A stretch of 64,000 nt of DNA from JALHNI01 sp965229305 (GTDB lineage: Bacteria > Acidobacteriota > Terriglobia > Bryobacterales > Bryobacteraceae). A program made the position numbers and the translations under genes. The stretch covers positions 682,001 to 746,000 of the forward strand of contig CBDDIZ010000042.1 in assembly GCA_965229305.1 (NCBI GenBank), written 5' to 3'. Shown here piece by piece: positions 22,403-31,853 of the stretch. The notes beneath the pieces are model-generated. The model made no database searches, was not told where the DNA came from, and saw only the letters and a list, made by a program, of their open reading frames with translations. Every line of letters begins with the position of its first letter. The stretch's first letter is position 1.

Positions 22403-24152
22403 ATTTCTTGAAGACCTGCTGCTTCACGATTCCCGCCCCCTGCTTCACGCTCACCAACTGCCCCGTCGCCACCTCGCCGTAATCCTTGCTCGTCCCATCC
22501 GGCCACCGGATCGCCACGCGCGCTTTCTCCGCTTTCCCTACGCCAAAATGCACACGAAAATCGCCGTGCGAAATGTGGAAGCCGCCGCTGCGCACCTCAT
22601 CGATCAACGCCCGCCCATTCGCCGTCACGGTCACCCGCGCCCCCACCGCGTCACGACCGTTCGCCAGCTTCGCCTCCACCATCAGCGCCCCGCCCGTCGC
22701 CGCCAGGTTCTTCCACAATGACGGCCGCTCATGCAGATTCACGATCACTACCTCGAGCGTCCCGTCGTTATCCAGATCCGCCGTCGCCAGTCCCCGCGAC
22801 GCATGTCTCTCCCGCACCGCCGGACCCGCCTGCCCCGACAAGTCATAAAACTCGCCATCGCCTCGATTCCAATACAGCACGCGCTCCTGCGCAAACTGCT
22901 CCCGAATCCCTGCCGCCTCCACCTCCGGATACACATGACCATTCACATGCAGAATGTCCTTCCACCCGTCCTGATCCACATCCAGAAACGCCGCGCCCCA
23001 TCCCAGGAACTTCGTATGAATCCCCAGCCCCGCCCGAATCGTCACATCCGCAAACGACATCTCTCCTAAGTTCCGGTACAACGTCGGCGTATCGTCGGAG
23101 AAGTTCGTCTTGAAGATATCCAGCTTGCCGTCGCCGTCGTAGTCGCCCGCCGCCGCGCCCATGCCCGCCTGCTCGCGCCCGTCTTCGTTCAACGCCGCGC
23201 CCGACACCACCCCCTCTTCCGCAAACGTCCCGTTCTTCTGGTTATGAAACAGCAGACTCGCCGTCGAGTCGCACGCCACATAAATGTCCGGCCACCCGTC
23301 GTTGTCGTAATCGCCCGTCAACACCGTAAAGCCGTAGTAACTCTTCGCCGTCGCCACGCCCGCCGCCTTGCTCACGTCGGTGAACTTGCCGCCGTCATTC
23401 CGCAGCAGCGACATGCTCTCGCCCGGCAACCCGCGCGGTCCGCACGCCACCGGCAAGCCCTTCCACATGCACTGGCTCTTTGCCCCCGGCTTCGGCGTCG
23501 TCGCCGGATTGAAGTCCAGATAATGCGCCAGAAACAAGTCCAGATCGCCATCGCGATCGTAATCGACCAATGCACAACCCGTCGTCCACCGCGACTTCCC
23601 CTGCGGCAGCTTCACCGATTGATCGCTGAACGTCCCATCGCCCTGATTGCGCAACAAAACATTCGGCCCCCAGTTCGCAATCACCAGATCCACGCGCCCG
23701 TCGTTGTCAAAATCACCGGCGCAAGCCCCCTGCCCAAAGCGCGACCCGGGAATCTGCGCCTTCTCCGTCACCTCGGCAAACTTCAACCCGCCCAGATTCC
23801 GGTACAGATGATGCTTCGCTCCGCGCGGCACGCCCTGCGCATCGATCGTCCCCGCATTCACCAGAAAGATGTCCACCAGCCCATCGCCGTCGTAATCGAA
23901 CAACGCCAGCCCATTGCCCGTCGTCTCCACGATGTAGCTATTGTGCTTCGCGTCCCCGGAAACATTGATCGCCGTGAGCCCCGCCGCTTCCGCCACGTCG
24001 CGATAGTCCGCCGTCGGCGCTACCTTCCCCTTCGGCAGGGGACGCGCCGCCTGCGCCGTCCGTCCACTCGTCGCCGACCCCGTCATGCCCCCCTGCGGCC
24101 ACAACGCCATCGCCGCCCCCATCAAACCAACTACCGCAAGAAAAGGCCGCAT
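22401..24152 (-). CDS. CRTAC1-family FG-GAP/VCBS repeat protein
   Basis: A 583-residue secreted protein with an N-terminal signal region and a beta-propeller built from FG-GAP/VCBS repeats, each with a calcium-binding loop: ALFDYDGDGLVDIFLVNAG, AGDFDNDGRVDLVIANWG, LVDYDRDGDLDLFLAHYLD, GDYDNDGWPDIYVACDS, AAGDYDGDGKLDIFKTNFS, FLDVDQDGWKDILHVNGH and ATADLDNDGTLEVVIVN. The C-terminal part (GARVTVTANGRALIDEVRSGGFHISHGDFRVHFGVGKAEKARVAIRWPDG) is an ASPIC/UnbV domain. Such proteins are numerous in Acidobacteriota and Planctomycetota, with no agreed function; adhesion or a scaffold role is possible. It lies 12 bases downstream of a DUF1501 gene and is probably the last gene of that operon. Confidence 0.92.
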   Translation of the reverse strand: MRPFLAVVGLMGAAMALWPQGGMTGSATSGRTAQAARPLPKGKVAPTADYRDVAEAAGLTAINVSGDAKHNSYIVETTGNGLALFDYDGDGLVDIFLVNAGTIDAQGVPRGAKHHLYRNLGGLKFAEVTEKAQIPGSRFGQGACAGDFDNDGRVDLVIANWGPNVLLRNQGDGTFSDQSVKLPQGKSRWTTGCALVDYDRDGDLDLFLAHYLDFNPATTPKPGAKSQCMWKGLPVACGPRGLPGESMSLLRNDGGKFTDVSKAAGVATAKSYYGFTVLTGDYDNDGWPDIYVACDSTASLLFHNQKNGTFAEEGVVSGAALNEDGREQAGMGAAAGDYDGDGKLDIFKTNFSDDTPTLYRNLGEMSFADVTIRAGLGIHTKFLGWGAAFLDVDQDGWKDILHVNGHVYPEVEAAGIREQFAQERVLYWNRGDGEFYDLSGQAGPAVRERHASRGLATADLDNDGTLEVVIVNLHERPSLWKNLAATGGALMVEAKLANGRDAVGARVTVTANGRALIDEVRSGGFHISHGDFRVHFGVGKAEKARVAIRWPDGTSKDYGEVATGQLVSVKQGAGIVKQQVFKK

Positions 24153-24164
24153 TCGCTCACCAGT

Positions 24165-25523
24165 CTAACTGCTGAGAATGCCCCGAACTACCTTCCCGTG
24201 TACATCCGTCAGCCGCCTCCGGATGCCATTGTGATAGTAAGTCAGCTTCTCGTGATCCAGCCCCAGTAAGTGCAGCGCCGTCGCGTGGAAGTCATACACC
24301 GTCACCGGATTCTCGCCTGGCTGATAGCCCACCTCATCCGAACTTCCGTACGCCATCCCCGGCTTCACGCCCGCCCCCGCCAGCCAGCACGTAAACACAT
24401 TCGGATGATGATCCCGCCCCTTCTTCCCCGCGCCCTGCGCCACCGGCGTCCGCCCGAACTCCGTCACGCCCATCACCAGCGTGTCCTTCAACAAGCCGCG
24501 CGCCGCCAAGTCCTTCAACAACGCCGCCACCGGCTGATCGTACTCCCGCGCCATGCTCCCGTGATTGCCGATCAAGTCCCCGTGCGCATCCCAATCCTTG
24601 CCCGATGCTCCGTGATACACCTGCACGAACCGCACGCCCCGCTCAATCAAACGCCGCGCCAGCACGCACCGCCGCGCCATCATGCCCGTGTCCTTGCCGT
24701 CGAAGCCATACATCTTCTTCGTCGCTTCGCTCTCGCCTTCCAGGTTCACCGCCTCGGGCACGCTCAACTGCATCTGCGCCGCCAACTCATAGCTCCGCAC
24801 GCGCGCTTCCCAATCGCTATCGCCCGCCTGCTGCTCCGCAAATCGCCGATTCGTCTTCTGCAGCCACGCCCGGGCCCCTGCTTGCTCGCCCGGGCTCGAC
24901 AAGTCCGGCACCGGATCGCCCGCCCCCTTAAACGCCGTCCCCTGCACCGTCGCCGGCAAAAACCCATTCGACCACTGCAGCGTCCCGCCCCACGGATAAT
25001 TCCGATGATCCGGCAACACCACAAACGCCGGCAGATTCTCGTTCTCCGTCCCCAGCCCGTACGTCACCCACGCCCCCATCGCCGGATAGCCCGTCAGAAT
25101 GAACCCTGTGTTCATCTGCGCCACCGCCGGCATATGGTTCGCGCTCTTCGCCACCATGGACCGGATCACCGTCAACTGATCCGCGCACCCCGCCAGATGC
25201 GGCAGCAAATCGCTCACCCACAGCCCGCTCTGCCCCCGCTGCGCAAACTTCCAGGGGCTCGCATACAACGGCCCCGCCTGCCCAAAGAACGTCGGCATGT
25301 CGAACGACTTGCCATCCCGCTTATCCAACTCCGGCTTGTAGTCGAACGTATCCATGTGGCTCATCCCGCCCACACAAAACACCTGCAGCACCCGCTTCGC
25401 CTTCGGCGCAAAGTGTGGCACCGCCGCCTCGAGTGACGACGCCGCGAGCATCCCGAACCCGCACCCTGCCTCCAGCAGCATCTGCCGCCGCGACTTACGG
25501 GAGCTGCACAAATTCGCTTGCAT
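24165..25523 (-). CDS. DUF1501 family protein (sulfatase-fold), Tat-like signal
   Basis: A 452-residue exported protein of DUF1501, which has an alkaline-phosphatase/sulfatase-like fold. The N-terminus (SRRQMLLEAGCGFGMLAASSLEAA) resembles a Tat signal. Typical segments are VLQVFCVGGMSHMDTFDYKPELDKRDGK, VIRSMVAKSANHMPAVAQMNTG, ARRCVLARRLIERGVRFVQVYHGASGKDWDAHGDLIGNHG, VMGVTEFGRTPVAQGAGKKGRDHHPNVFTCWLAGAGVKPG and HATALHLLGLDHEKLTYYHNGIRRRLTDVHGKVV. It is paired with, and overlaps by 29 bases, the upstream DUF1549/DUF1553 gene, an arrangement standard in Planctomycetota and Acidobacteriota. The enzymatic activity is not known; polysaccharide breakdown has been proposed. Confidence 0.92.
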   Translation of the reverse strand: MQANLCSSRKSRRQMLLEAGCGFGMLAASSLEAAVPHFAPKAKRVLQVFCVGGMSHMDTFDYKPELDKRDGKSFDMPTFFGQAGPLYASPWKFAQRGQSGLWVSDLLPHLAGCADQLTVIRSMVAKSANHMPAVAQMNTGFILTGYPAMGAWVTYGLGTENENLPAFVVLPDHRNYPWGGTLQWSNGFLPATVQGTAFKGAGDPVPDLSSPGEQAGARAWLQKTNRRFAEQQAGDSDWEARVRSYELAAQMQLSVPEAVNLEGESEATKKMYGFDGKDTGMMARRCVLARRLIERGVRFVQVYHGASGKDWDAHGDLIGNHGSMAREYDQPVAALLKDLAARGLLKDTLVMGVTEFGRTPVAQGAGKKGRDHHPNVFTCWLAGAGVKPGMAYGSSDEVGYQPGENPVTVYDFHATALHLLGLDHEKLTYYHNGIRRRLTDVHGKVVRGILSS

Positions 25524-28284
25524 TAAACAACCCCCAGCACAACGCTTCTAGCCCTTCGTCTCTCACCAACGCTGCCGCTTCGAACCGCTCTTCCGCCGAA
25601 GGCTCCCGGCCCAATGCCAACGCATAAGCTCGCGCCACGCGCGTGTCCACCGTATCCTCCTCGCGCCGCAAACGGTCCGCAAAGGCCTTGCTCAATCGCG
25701 TCACCAACGGATTGTTCATCAGGCTCAACGCCTGCAGCGGCGTCACCGTCCGCGGCCGCCGCGGCGTCTTCACCGACGGCACCGGACAGTCCAACGACTC
25801 GAGCATCGGGTCGCCGCCCGTATTCACATTCATCCGGTACACGCTCCGCCGCTGCAGATCGCTCTCATCGCTATCGCGCGGCTCATACTTCACATAGCTC
25901 CCGCCCGGATTGGTCACCGCAAACGGACGAAAGCTCGGCCCACCCACCTGCGGATTCAGCTTGCCGCTCACCGCCAGCATCGCGTCCCGCACCGCCTCGC
26001 CTTCCAACCTTCGCGGCGCATACCGCCACAACAGCCGATTGTCTGCATCCTTCGCCGCCGCCTCTTTCCGATACGTCGACGCCTGCCGGTACGTCGCCGA
26101 CAGCACGATCGCCCGCTGCAGCCCCTTCAACCGCCAGCCATTCGCGATCAACTCTCCCGCCAGCCGATCAAGCAAATCCTCATGCGACGGCGCCCCGCCG
26201 TTCGCCCCAAAGTCGTTCGGATTCTCCACCACCCCCACGCCGAAATGCTGCGCCCACACTCGATTGACGATCACCCGCGCCAACAGCGCATTGTCCTCGC
26301 GCCCGATCCATTCCGCCAGCGCCCGCCGATCCTTCAGTTCAGGTCCGTTCAAGCAGGACAATCCGCCCGGCGTCACCACCTCCGCCTTCTGATTCACATC
26401 GCCCCGATTCAGCCGATGCGTCACGCCCGGCTCCCGCGGCGCCGCCGCAAACGCCTTCTCCGGCGGCGGAATCTTGGCCATCGTCTTCCGGAGTGACGCC
26501 AACTGCTCGAGCGCCTCCCCCACCTTCATCGGATCCGGTAAACGGCTCGGCGCGCCCTCGCGATACGCCGCCGCCACCTGCTCGGGCGTCAACGCCGTCG
26601 CATATAAACGCGCCTCATCCAGCTCCAGCATCGGCGTCATCGTGAAGCGCACATACCCATCGCCCTTCAGATACGTCTGCAACTCCGCTGCCGCCCCCGC
26701 TTCCGGATCCGGCCGATACGCCTTCCCATAGGGCTCGCCATTGCGATACAGCCGGATCGTCCCGTCCGCCGCAAACGTCGCCACCATCTGCGTCCGCTGC
26801 CCCGCTGCCGTCGTCTCCGTCGGCCCTTCCACCTCTTGCGTCCGGAAGCTCGCCGTACTCGCATTGATCCACTGCTGCCGCGGACCGCCCGTCAACCGGA
26901 TCGCGTCCGTCGCCGCCCCCCGATACCCGCTCCGGTTCGCCACCTCCATCAAATTCACGCCCCGCTCCTGCTTCCCCTTCGCGTAAAACCAAACCTCCAT
27001 CGTCTTCTCGCGTACATCCCGCGCCAACGGCACCGTCGTGATCGACGTCTCACCCTTCGCCCGCAACCGCCCTTCCGCCACCTCCACCTTCTCGGACCAT
27101 TGCCCATGCAACTCCCCGATCTGGTCCCGCACATCCACATCGAACTTCCACTGCGCCATCGGCTTCGGCTCCAGCCTCACCGGCTCCACCCCATGCAGCC
27201 TTGCCACCCGCTTTTCCGTCGTCTCAATCCGCTTGCGCAACCCGCTCACCCGCTCCGCATAAACTTCATCGAGGGCGCGCCCATCCGGCCACAACTCAAT
27301 CGACGCCGGATCCTGAAACGGCTGCCACACATCCGCCAGCGCCGCCTTCAGCCGGTAATAATCGCGCTGCGGAATCGGATCGAACTTGTGGTCATGGCAT
27401 CGCGCGCAATTCACCGTCAGCCCCAAAAACGTCTGCGCCACCGTCCCCACCATCTCCTCGAGCTGATCCTCGCGCACCGCTTCCCGCTCGCGCGGCACCG
27501 CCGACGTCAAACCCACCGCATCCGTCGGCCCCGAGACCAGAAAGCCCGTCGCGATCAACCCTTCGCGCGTCCCGAACAAATCGCCCGCAATTTGTTCCCG
27601 CACAAACTGCAGATACGGCTTGTCCTGATTGAAGCTCCGGATCACATAGTCGCGATACGGCCACGCGTGCTCCCGCATCACATCGCGCTCAAACCCTTCG
27701 CTTTCCGTGAACCGCGCCACGTCGAGCCAATGCCGCGCCCAACGCTCGCCGTAGTGCGGCGACGCCAGCAACCGGTCCACCACCTTCGCATAAGCCTCCG
27801 GCGACTTATCTTCGAGAAACGCCCGCACCTCTTCCGGCGTCGGCGGCAAGCCTGTCAGATCCAGCGTCACCCGTCGGATCAGCGTCCGCCGCTCGGCCTC
27901 CGGCGACGGCGTCAATCCGTTCGCGGCCAGCTTCGCCCGCACCACCTCATCGATCGACCCGCTGACCTTCCGCAACGGCTGCCACGCCCAATACCGTCCG
28001 TCATTCTTCGCCGTCCACGGCGCCCCCGCCGCCACCCACTGCGCCAGCACTTCCTGCTCACCCGCCGGCAGCGCTCCGTTCGGCGGCATCTGTCCCGTGC
28101 GCACCCGTTTCATCACCGCCGCCAACCGCGGCAACGATGTCTCCCGCGTCGCCAAGTTCAGCCCCACCGTCTGATTCCGTGCCCCATGACAACCCGCGCA
28201 CCGCCGCGCCAGGATCGCCGGACCCTCCACCCCCAAATCCGCGGCCCACAGGCCCGCGGCGATGAATGCCACCATCATTCGCAT
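25495..28284 (-). CDS. PSD1-type protein: cytochrome c + DUF1549 + LamG + DUF1553
   Basis: A 929-residue periplasmic protein with four parts in order: a signal peptide and planctomycete-type cytochrome c with a CAGCH haem site (residues 29-33) and VRTGQMPPNGALPAGE, giving the Met ligand; DUF1549 (PHYGERWARHWLDVARFTESEGFERD, with a further CARCHDHKFDP site); a LamG-like jelly roll (about 365-560); and DUF1553 (VIVNRVWAQHFGVGVVENPNDFGANGGAPSHEDLLDRLAGELIANGW, ending in FNASEFVQLP). It is divergent from an ADOP permease with 53 bases between. It overlaps the downstream DUF1501 gene. Two haem sites suggest electron transfer coupled to carbohydrate handling, but no function is proved for this class. 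Confidence 0.93.
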   Translation of the reverse strand: MRMMVAFIAAGLWAADLGVEGPAILARRCAGCHGARNQTVGLNLATRETSLPRLAAVMKRVRTGQMPPNGALPAGEQEVLAQWVAAGAPWTAKNDGRYWAWQPLRKVSGSIDEVVRAKLAANGLTPSPEAERRTLIRRVTLDLTGLPPTPEEVRAFLEDKSPEAYAKVVDRLLASPHYGERWARHWLDVARFTESEGFERDVMREHAWPYRDYVIRSFNQDKPYLQFVREQIAGDLFGTREGLIATGFLVSGPTDAVGLTSAVPREREAVREDQLEEMVGTVAQTFLGLTVNCARCHDHKFDPIPQRDYYRLKAALADVWQPFQDPASIELWPDGRALDEVYAERVSGLRKRIETTEKRVARLHGVEPVRLEPKPMAQWKFDVDVRDQIGELHGQWSEKVEVAEGRLRAKGETSITTVPLARDVREKTMEVWFYAKGKQERGVNLMEVANRSGYRGAATDAIRLTGGPRQQWINASTASFRTQEVEGPTETTAAGQRTQMVATFAADGTIRLYRNGEPYGKAYRPDPEAGAAAELQTYLKGDGYVRFTMTPMLELDEARLYATALTPEQVAAAYREGAPSRLPDPMKVGEALEQLASLRKTMAKIPPPEKAFAAAPREPGVTHRLNRGDVNQKAEVVTPGGLSCLNGPELKDRRALAEWIGREDNALLARVIVNRVWAQHFGVGVVENPNDFGANGGAPSHEDLLDRLAGELIANGWRLKGLQRAIVLSATYRQASTYRKEAAAKDADNRLLWRYAPRRLEGEAVRDAMLAVSGKLNPQVGGPSFRPFAVTNPGGSYVKYEPRDSDESDLQRRSVYRMNVNTGGDPMLESLDCPVPSVKTPRRPRTVTPLQALSLMNNPLVTRLSKAFADRLRREEDTVDTRVARAYALALGREPSAEERFEAAALVRDEGLEALCWGLFNASEFVQLP

Positions 28285-28337
28285 CCGTGCCGATTATATT
28301 CCCCTAACCAATCGCCGACCGCTCCGTCCAAACCCCA

Positions 28338-30755
28338 ATGATCCTGGCCCAGATCCGTCACGCCCTGCGTACCCTCCGCAAGAACCCCGGCTTCGCCCTC
28401 GCCGCGATCGTCGCGCTGGGCGCCGGCATCGGCGCGAATACGGCCATGTTCAGCGTCGTTGACGGCATCCTCCTCCGCCCTCTCCCCTATCCCAACTCCG
28501 AAGAGCTCGTCATCGTCCGCTCCACGATTCCCGGCAAAAGCATCGACAACATGCCCCACGCCGCCGGCGACTACTTCGACTTCCTCCAACAGAACCGCGT
28601 CTTCGCCCGCATGTCCGCCTATCAGAACGCCGGCTTCGGACTCGCCACCGCCAACGCCGAACCCGAACGCTATGCCGGCGCCGCCGTCCTCCCCGACTTC
28701 TTTGCCGTCTTCCAACTCCAGCCCGCCCTCGGCCGCGTCTTCACCCCCGACGAATCCCAGCCCGGTAAAGACGGCGTCGTCGTCCTCAGTCACGGCCTCT
28801 GGCAGGAACGCTTCGGCGGCCGCGCCAACATCCTCGGCGAAACCATCAACCTCAACGGTCGCCCCCGCACCATCATCGGCGTCACCCCGCCCGGCTTCGC
28901 CTATCCCGACATCGCCCGTCTCTGGATCCCCTCAGCTCTCGAAGGCGAAAACCGCACTCGCCGCGATCTCCACAACCTCATCGCCGTCGCCCGTCTGAAG
29001 CCCGCTACCTCCGTCACCGCCGCCCAAACTGACCTCGCCGGCATCGCCGGCCGCCTCGCCCGCGCCTACCCCGAGTTTGACTCCGAGAAAGGCGTCACCG
29101 TCAAACCCATGCTCGACGCCGCCGTCGGCTCCGTCAAACCCGCCCTCCTTGTCCTCCTTGGTGCCGTCGGCTTCGTCCTCGCCATCGCCTGCGCCAACGT
29201 CGCCAACCTCCTGCTCGCCCGCGGTGCCTCCCGCGCTCAAGAACTCGCCGTCCGCGCCGCCCTTGGCGCCCAGCGCTCCGACCTCATCCGCCAACTCCTC
29301 GTCGAAAGTCTGGTGCTCGCCTTCGCCGGCGCCCTCCTCGGACTCGTCATCGCCTACACCCTCTTCCGCGCCCTCAAGTGGCTCGCCCCCGCCGGTCTCC
29401 CGCGCCTCGACACCATCGCCCTCGATTGGCGCACCCTCGCCTTCACCTTCGCCGCCGCTCTTCTCACCGGCCTCGTCTTCGGCCTCATCCCCGCCATCCG
29501 CCTCTCCGCCGTCGACCTCCACGGCTCCCTCAAAGAGCGCCTCTCCGCCGGCACCGCCAAAGGACGCCTCCGCCAAGCCCTCGTCGTCGCTCAAATCGCC
29601 TTCGCCCTCGTGCTACTCGCCGGCGCCGGCCTCCTCATGCGCTCCTTCTACGAACTCCAAAAGCTCGACCTCGGCTTCAATCCCGATAACCTCCTCACCC
29701 TCCGTCTCAGCCTCCTGCCCACCAAATACAACGGCCACGACGACCTCCAGATCGCCCTCGCCCGCCGTCTCGAACAGCAAATCGCCGCCCTCCCCGGCGT
29801 CCGCTCCGTCGGCATCGCCACGGACCTGCCGCTCCTCGGTTCGCCCAGCTTCATCATGCGCGTCGAAGGCCAACCGCCCGTTTCCGTCTCCGCCGCCGCC
29901 ATCGCCTCCTTCGCCACCGTCACCCCCGGCTACTTCGCCGCCATGGGGACCCGCCTCAAGCAGGGCCGCGCCTTCGATGATCACGACCAAGCCAACACCC
30001 CCCTCGTCTGCCTCATCAACGAAACCCTCGCCAAACAGCACTTCGGCAACGAAAACCCCATCGGTAAACGCCTCGAAGTCGGTTTCTCTGAACCGCCCAA
30101 CTGGCGAGTCATCGTCGGCGTCGTCGAAGACCTCCGCAACCTCGACGTCGCCAAAGCCCCCAACCCCCAGATCTACGGCGCCTACGCCCAGCAGCCCGGC
30201 ATCCTCCCCACCGCCCCGCCCATCAGCCTCGCCGTGCGTACTGCCGCGGACCCCGCCGCTCTTGCCACCGCCGTCCGCCAAGCCGTTCTCTCCGTCGATG
30301 CCGCCCAACCCGTCTACGCCATCCAGACCATGTCCACCGTCGTCTCAAATAATCTCGCCCAAAAACGTTTCGCCCTCCTCCTCATGGCTCTGTTCGCCGT
30401 CATCGCCCTCGTCCTCGCCGCCATCGGCCTCGCCGGCGTCATCTCGTACATGGTGGCTCAACGCACCCGCGAAATCGGCATCCGCATGGCCTTGGGTGCT
30501 CAGCCCACTCAAGTCCTTTGGATGGTCGAGTCCGAAGCCCTGCGGATGGCTCTCGCCGGGGGCGTCTTGGGCATCGCCGGCGCTCTGTTCCTCGGCCGCT
30601 CCCTCAGCACGATGCTCTACGGCGTCAGCGCCCGCGACCCGCTCACCCTCACCGCCGTCGCCGCCACCCTCTTCCTGATCGCCCTCGCTGCGGCCTTCGT
30701 CCCCGCCTTCCGCGCCACCCGCATCAACCCCGTCCTCGCCCTCCGTGAAGACTAG
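28338..30755 (+). CDS. ADOP-type ABC transporter permease (MacB/FtsX-like), unpaired
   Basis: An 805-residue permease of the acidobacterial duplicated orphan permease (ADOP) type. It holds two MacB_PCD plus FtsX units in one chain: ALRTLRKNPGFALAAIVALGAGIGANTAMFSVVDGILLRPLPYPNSEELV opens the first; LLLARGASRAQELAVRAALGAQRSDLIRQLLVES marks the first FtsX core; MALFAVIALVLAAIGLAGVISYMVAQRTREIGIRMALGAQPTQVL the second; and RATRINPVLALRED the usual C-terminus. There is no ATPase gene and no PadR gene beside it, which is common for ADOPs. Its role is unknown; mechanical signalling or efflux through distant MacB-like partners has been suggested. Confidence 0.92.
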   Translation: MILAQIRHALRTLRKNPGFALAAIVALGAGIGANTAMFSVVDGILLRPLPYPNSEELVIVRSTIPGKSIDNMPHAAGDYFDFLQQNRVFARMSAYQNAGFGLATANAEPERYAGAAVLPDFFAVFQLQPALGRVFTPDESQPGKDGVVVLSHGLWQERFGGRANILGETINLNGRPRTIIGVTPPGFAYPDIARLWIPSALEGENRTRRDLHNLIAVARLKPATSVTAAQTDLAGIAGRLARAYPEFDSEKGVTVKPMLDAAVGSVKPALLVLLGAVGFVLAIACANVANLLLARGASRAQELAVRAALGAQRSDLIRQLLVESLVLAFAGALLGLVIAYTLFRALKWLAPAGLPRLDTIALDWRTLAFTFAAALLTGLVFGLIPAIRLSAVDLHGSLKERLSAGTAKGRLRQALVVAQIAFALVLLAGAGLLMRSFYELQKLDLGFNPDNLLTLRLSLLPTKYNGHDDLQIALARRLEQQIAALPGVRSVGIATDLPLLGSPSFIMRVEGQPPVSVSAAAIASFATVTPGYFAAMGTRLKQGRAFDDHDQANTPLVCLINETLAKQHFGNENPIGKRLEVGFSEPPNWRVIVGVVEDLRNLDVAKAPNPQIYGAYAQQPGILPTAPPISLAVRTAADPAALATAVRQAVLSVDAAQPVYAIQTMSTVVSNNLAQKRFALLLMALFAVIALVLAAIGLAGVISYMVAQRTREIGIRMALGAQPTQVLWMVESEALRMALAGGVLGIAGALFLGRSLSTMLYGVSARDPLTLTAVAATLFLIALAAAFVPAFRATRINPVLALRED

Positions 30756-30775
30756 CCGCGTAGTATCCTCTTCAC

Positions 30776-31792
30776 GTGATCACCCGCCGGGCCTTCCTCG
30801 CTGCCGCACCTCTGCTCGCCCTCGATAAGTCGACCTTCGCCCCCGCCGAGCAGATCCTCCGATCCGCCGTCTCCTCCGGCCAACTCCGCGCCGCCGTCCT
30901 CCGTGTCGAGCGGCCCAACTTCATCTACGAAAAAGCCTTCGGCGCCGCCAAAGTCACCACGCCCTTCCTGATCGCCTCCATCTCCAAACCCATGACCGCC
31001 ACGGCCGTCATGACCCTCGTCGAAAAAGGCCAGCTCAAACTCACGGACTCCGCCTCCCAATACCTCCCCGGCCTCGACCCCCGCATCCAGGTCCGCCATC
31101 TCCTCTCCCACTCCTCCGGCCTCCCCGACATGCTCCCCGACAACACCGCCCTTCGCGAACGCCACGCCCCCCTCAGCGACTTCGTCAAAGGCGCCCTCAC
31201 CACGCCCCTCCTGTTCGACCCCGGCACCCAGGTGCAATACCAAAGCATGGGCATCCTCCTCGCCGCCACTATCGCCGAGCGTCTTTCCCACCAGCCCTTC
31301 CCCCAATTCCTCGAACGCACCGTCTTCTCCCCCCTCGGCATGAAGAGCAGCGTCCTCGGTCTCGGCAACGGCCTCAAGATTAAAAACACCGCCCAATGCC
31401 AGGTCGAACACGGCGACCCGCCCCGCCAAACCTCCTGGGACTGGAACAGCGACTACTGGCGCGGCCTCGGCGCGCCCTGGGGTGGCGTCCACTCCACCGC
31501 CGCCGACATCACCAAATTCGTTCGCTACTTCCTGAACCCCGAAGGCCGCCCCCTCTCGCCCGCCGCCGCCCAACTCATGCTCACCAACCAGAACCCCGGC
31601 CTCAATAAGCCGTGGGGCATCGGCTGGGCCTTGGAACCCCGCACCTTCGGCCACAGCGGCTCCACCGGCACCCTCTGCTGGGCCGACGCTCCCAGTCGCA
31701 CCTCTTTCGTCCTCCTCACCACCCTGCCCGCTCGCGTCTCTGAAAAACCCATCATCGAACCCATTTCCGCTCTGACCCAAAAGGCTCTATAG
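30776..31792 (+). CDS. Serine hydrolase of the beta-lactamase (class C/PBP4*) family
   Basis: A 338-residue exported serine hydrolase. The N-terminus MITRRAFLAAAPLLAL is Tat-like; the GTG at 30776 is the start. The catalytic serine and lysine are in the SxxK motif of FLIASISKPMTATAVMTL (SISK), the second motif is YQSMG, and the third is HSGSTG, replacing KTG. The LLSHSSGLPDM segment and LERTVFSPLGMKSS are standard for the class C/esterase EstB group. It follows the ADOP permease by 20 bases in the same direction. It could be a D-amino-acid peptidase or esterase; sequence alone does not decide. Confidence 0.9.
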   Translation: MITRRAFLAAAPLLALDKSTFAPAEQILRSAVSSGQLRAAVLRVERPNFIYEKAFGAAKVTTPFLIASISKPMTATAVMTLVEKGQLKLTDSASQYLPGLDPRIQVRHLLSHSSGLPDMLPDNTALRERHAPLSDFVKGALTTPLLFDPGTQVQYQSMGILLAATIAERLSHQPFPQFLERTVFSPLGMKSSVLGLGNGLKIKNTAQCQVEHGDPPRQTSWDWNSDYWRGLGAPWGGVHSTAADITKFVRYFLNPEGRPLSPAAAQLMLTNQNPGLNKPWGIGWALEPRTFGHSGSTGTLCWADAPSRTSFVLLTTLPARVSEKPIIEPISALTQKAL

Positions 31793-31822
31793 TTTACGTT
31801 TCATTACAAACTCGTGTAGACT
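31793..31822 (+). promoter_or_regulatory. Possible sigma-70 promoter for the ECF operon
   Basis: TTTACG (31793-31798) and TAGACT (31817-31822) are separated by 18 bases and lie about 30 bases before the sigma factor ATG at 31854. Each hexamer matches the housekeeping consensus at four of six positions, so the call is weak. Confidence 0.3.
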
Positions 31823-31853
31823 CGCCGGCTGTTTCGCGAGTCCATACCTGTGA

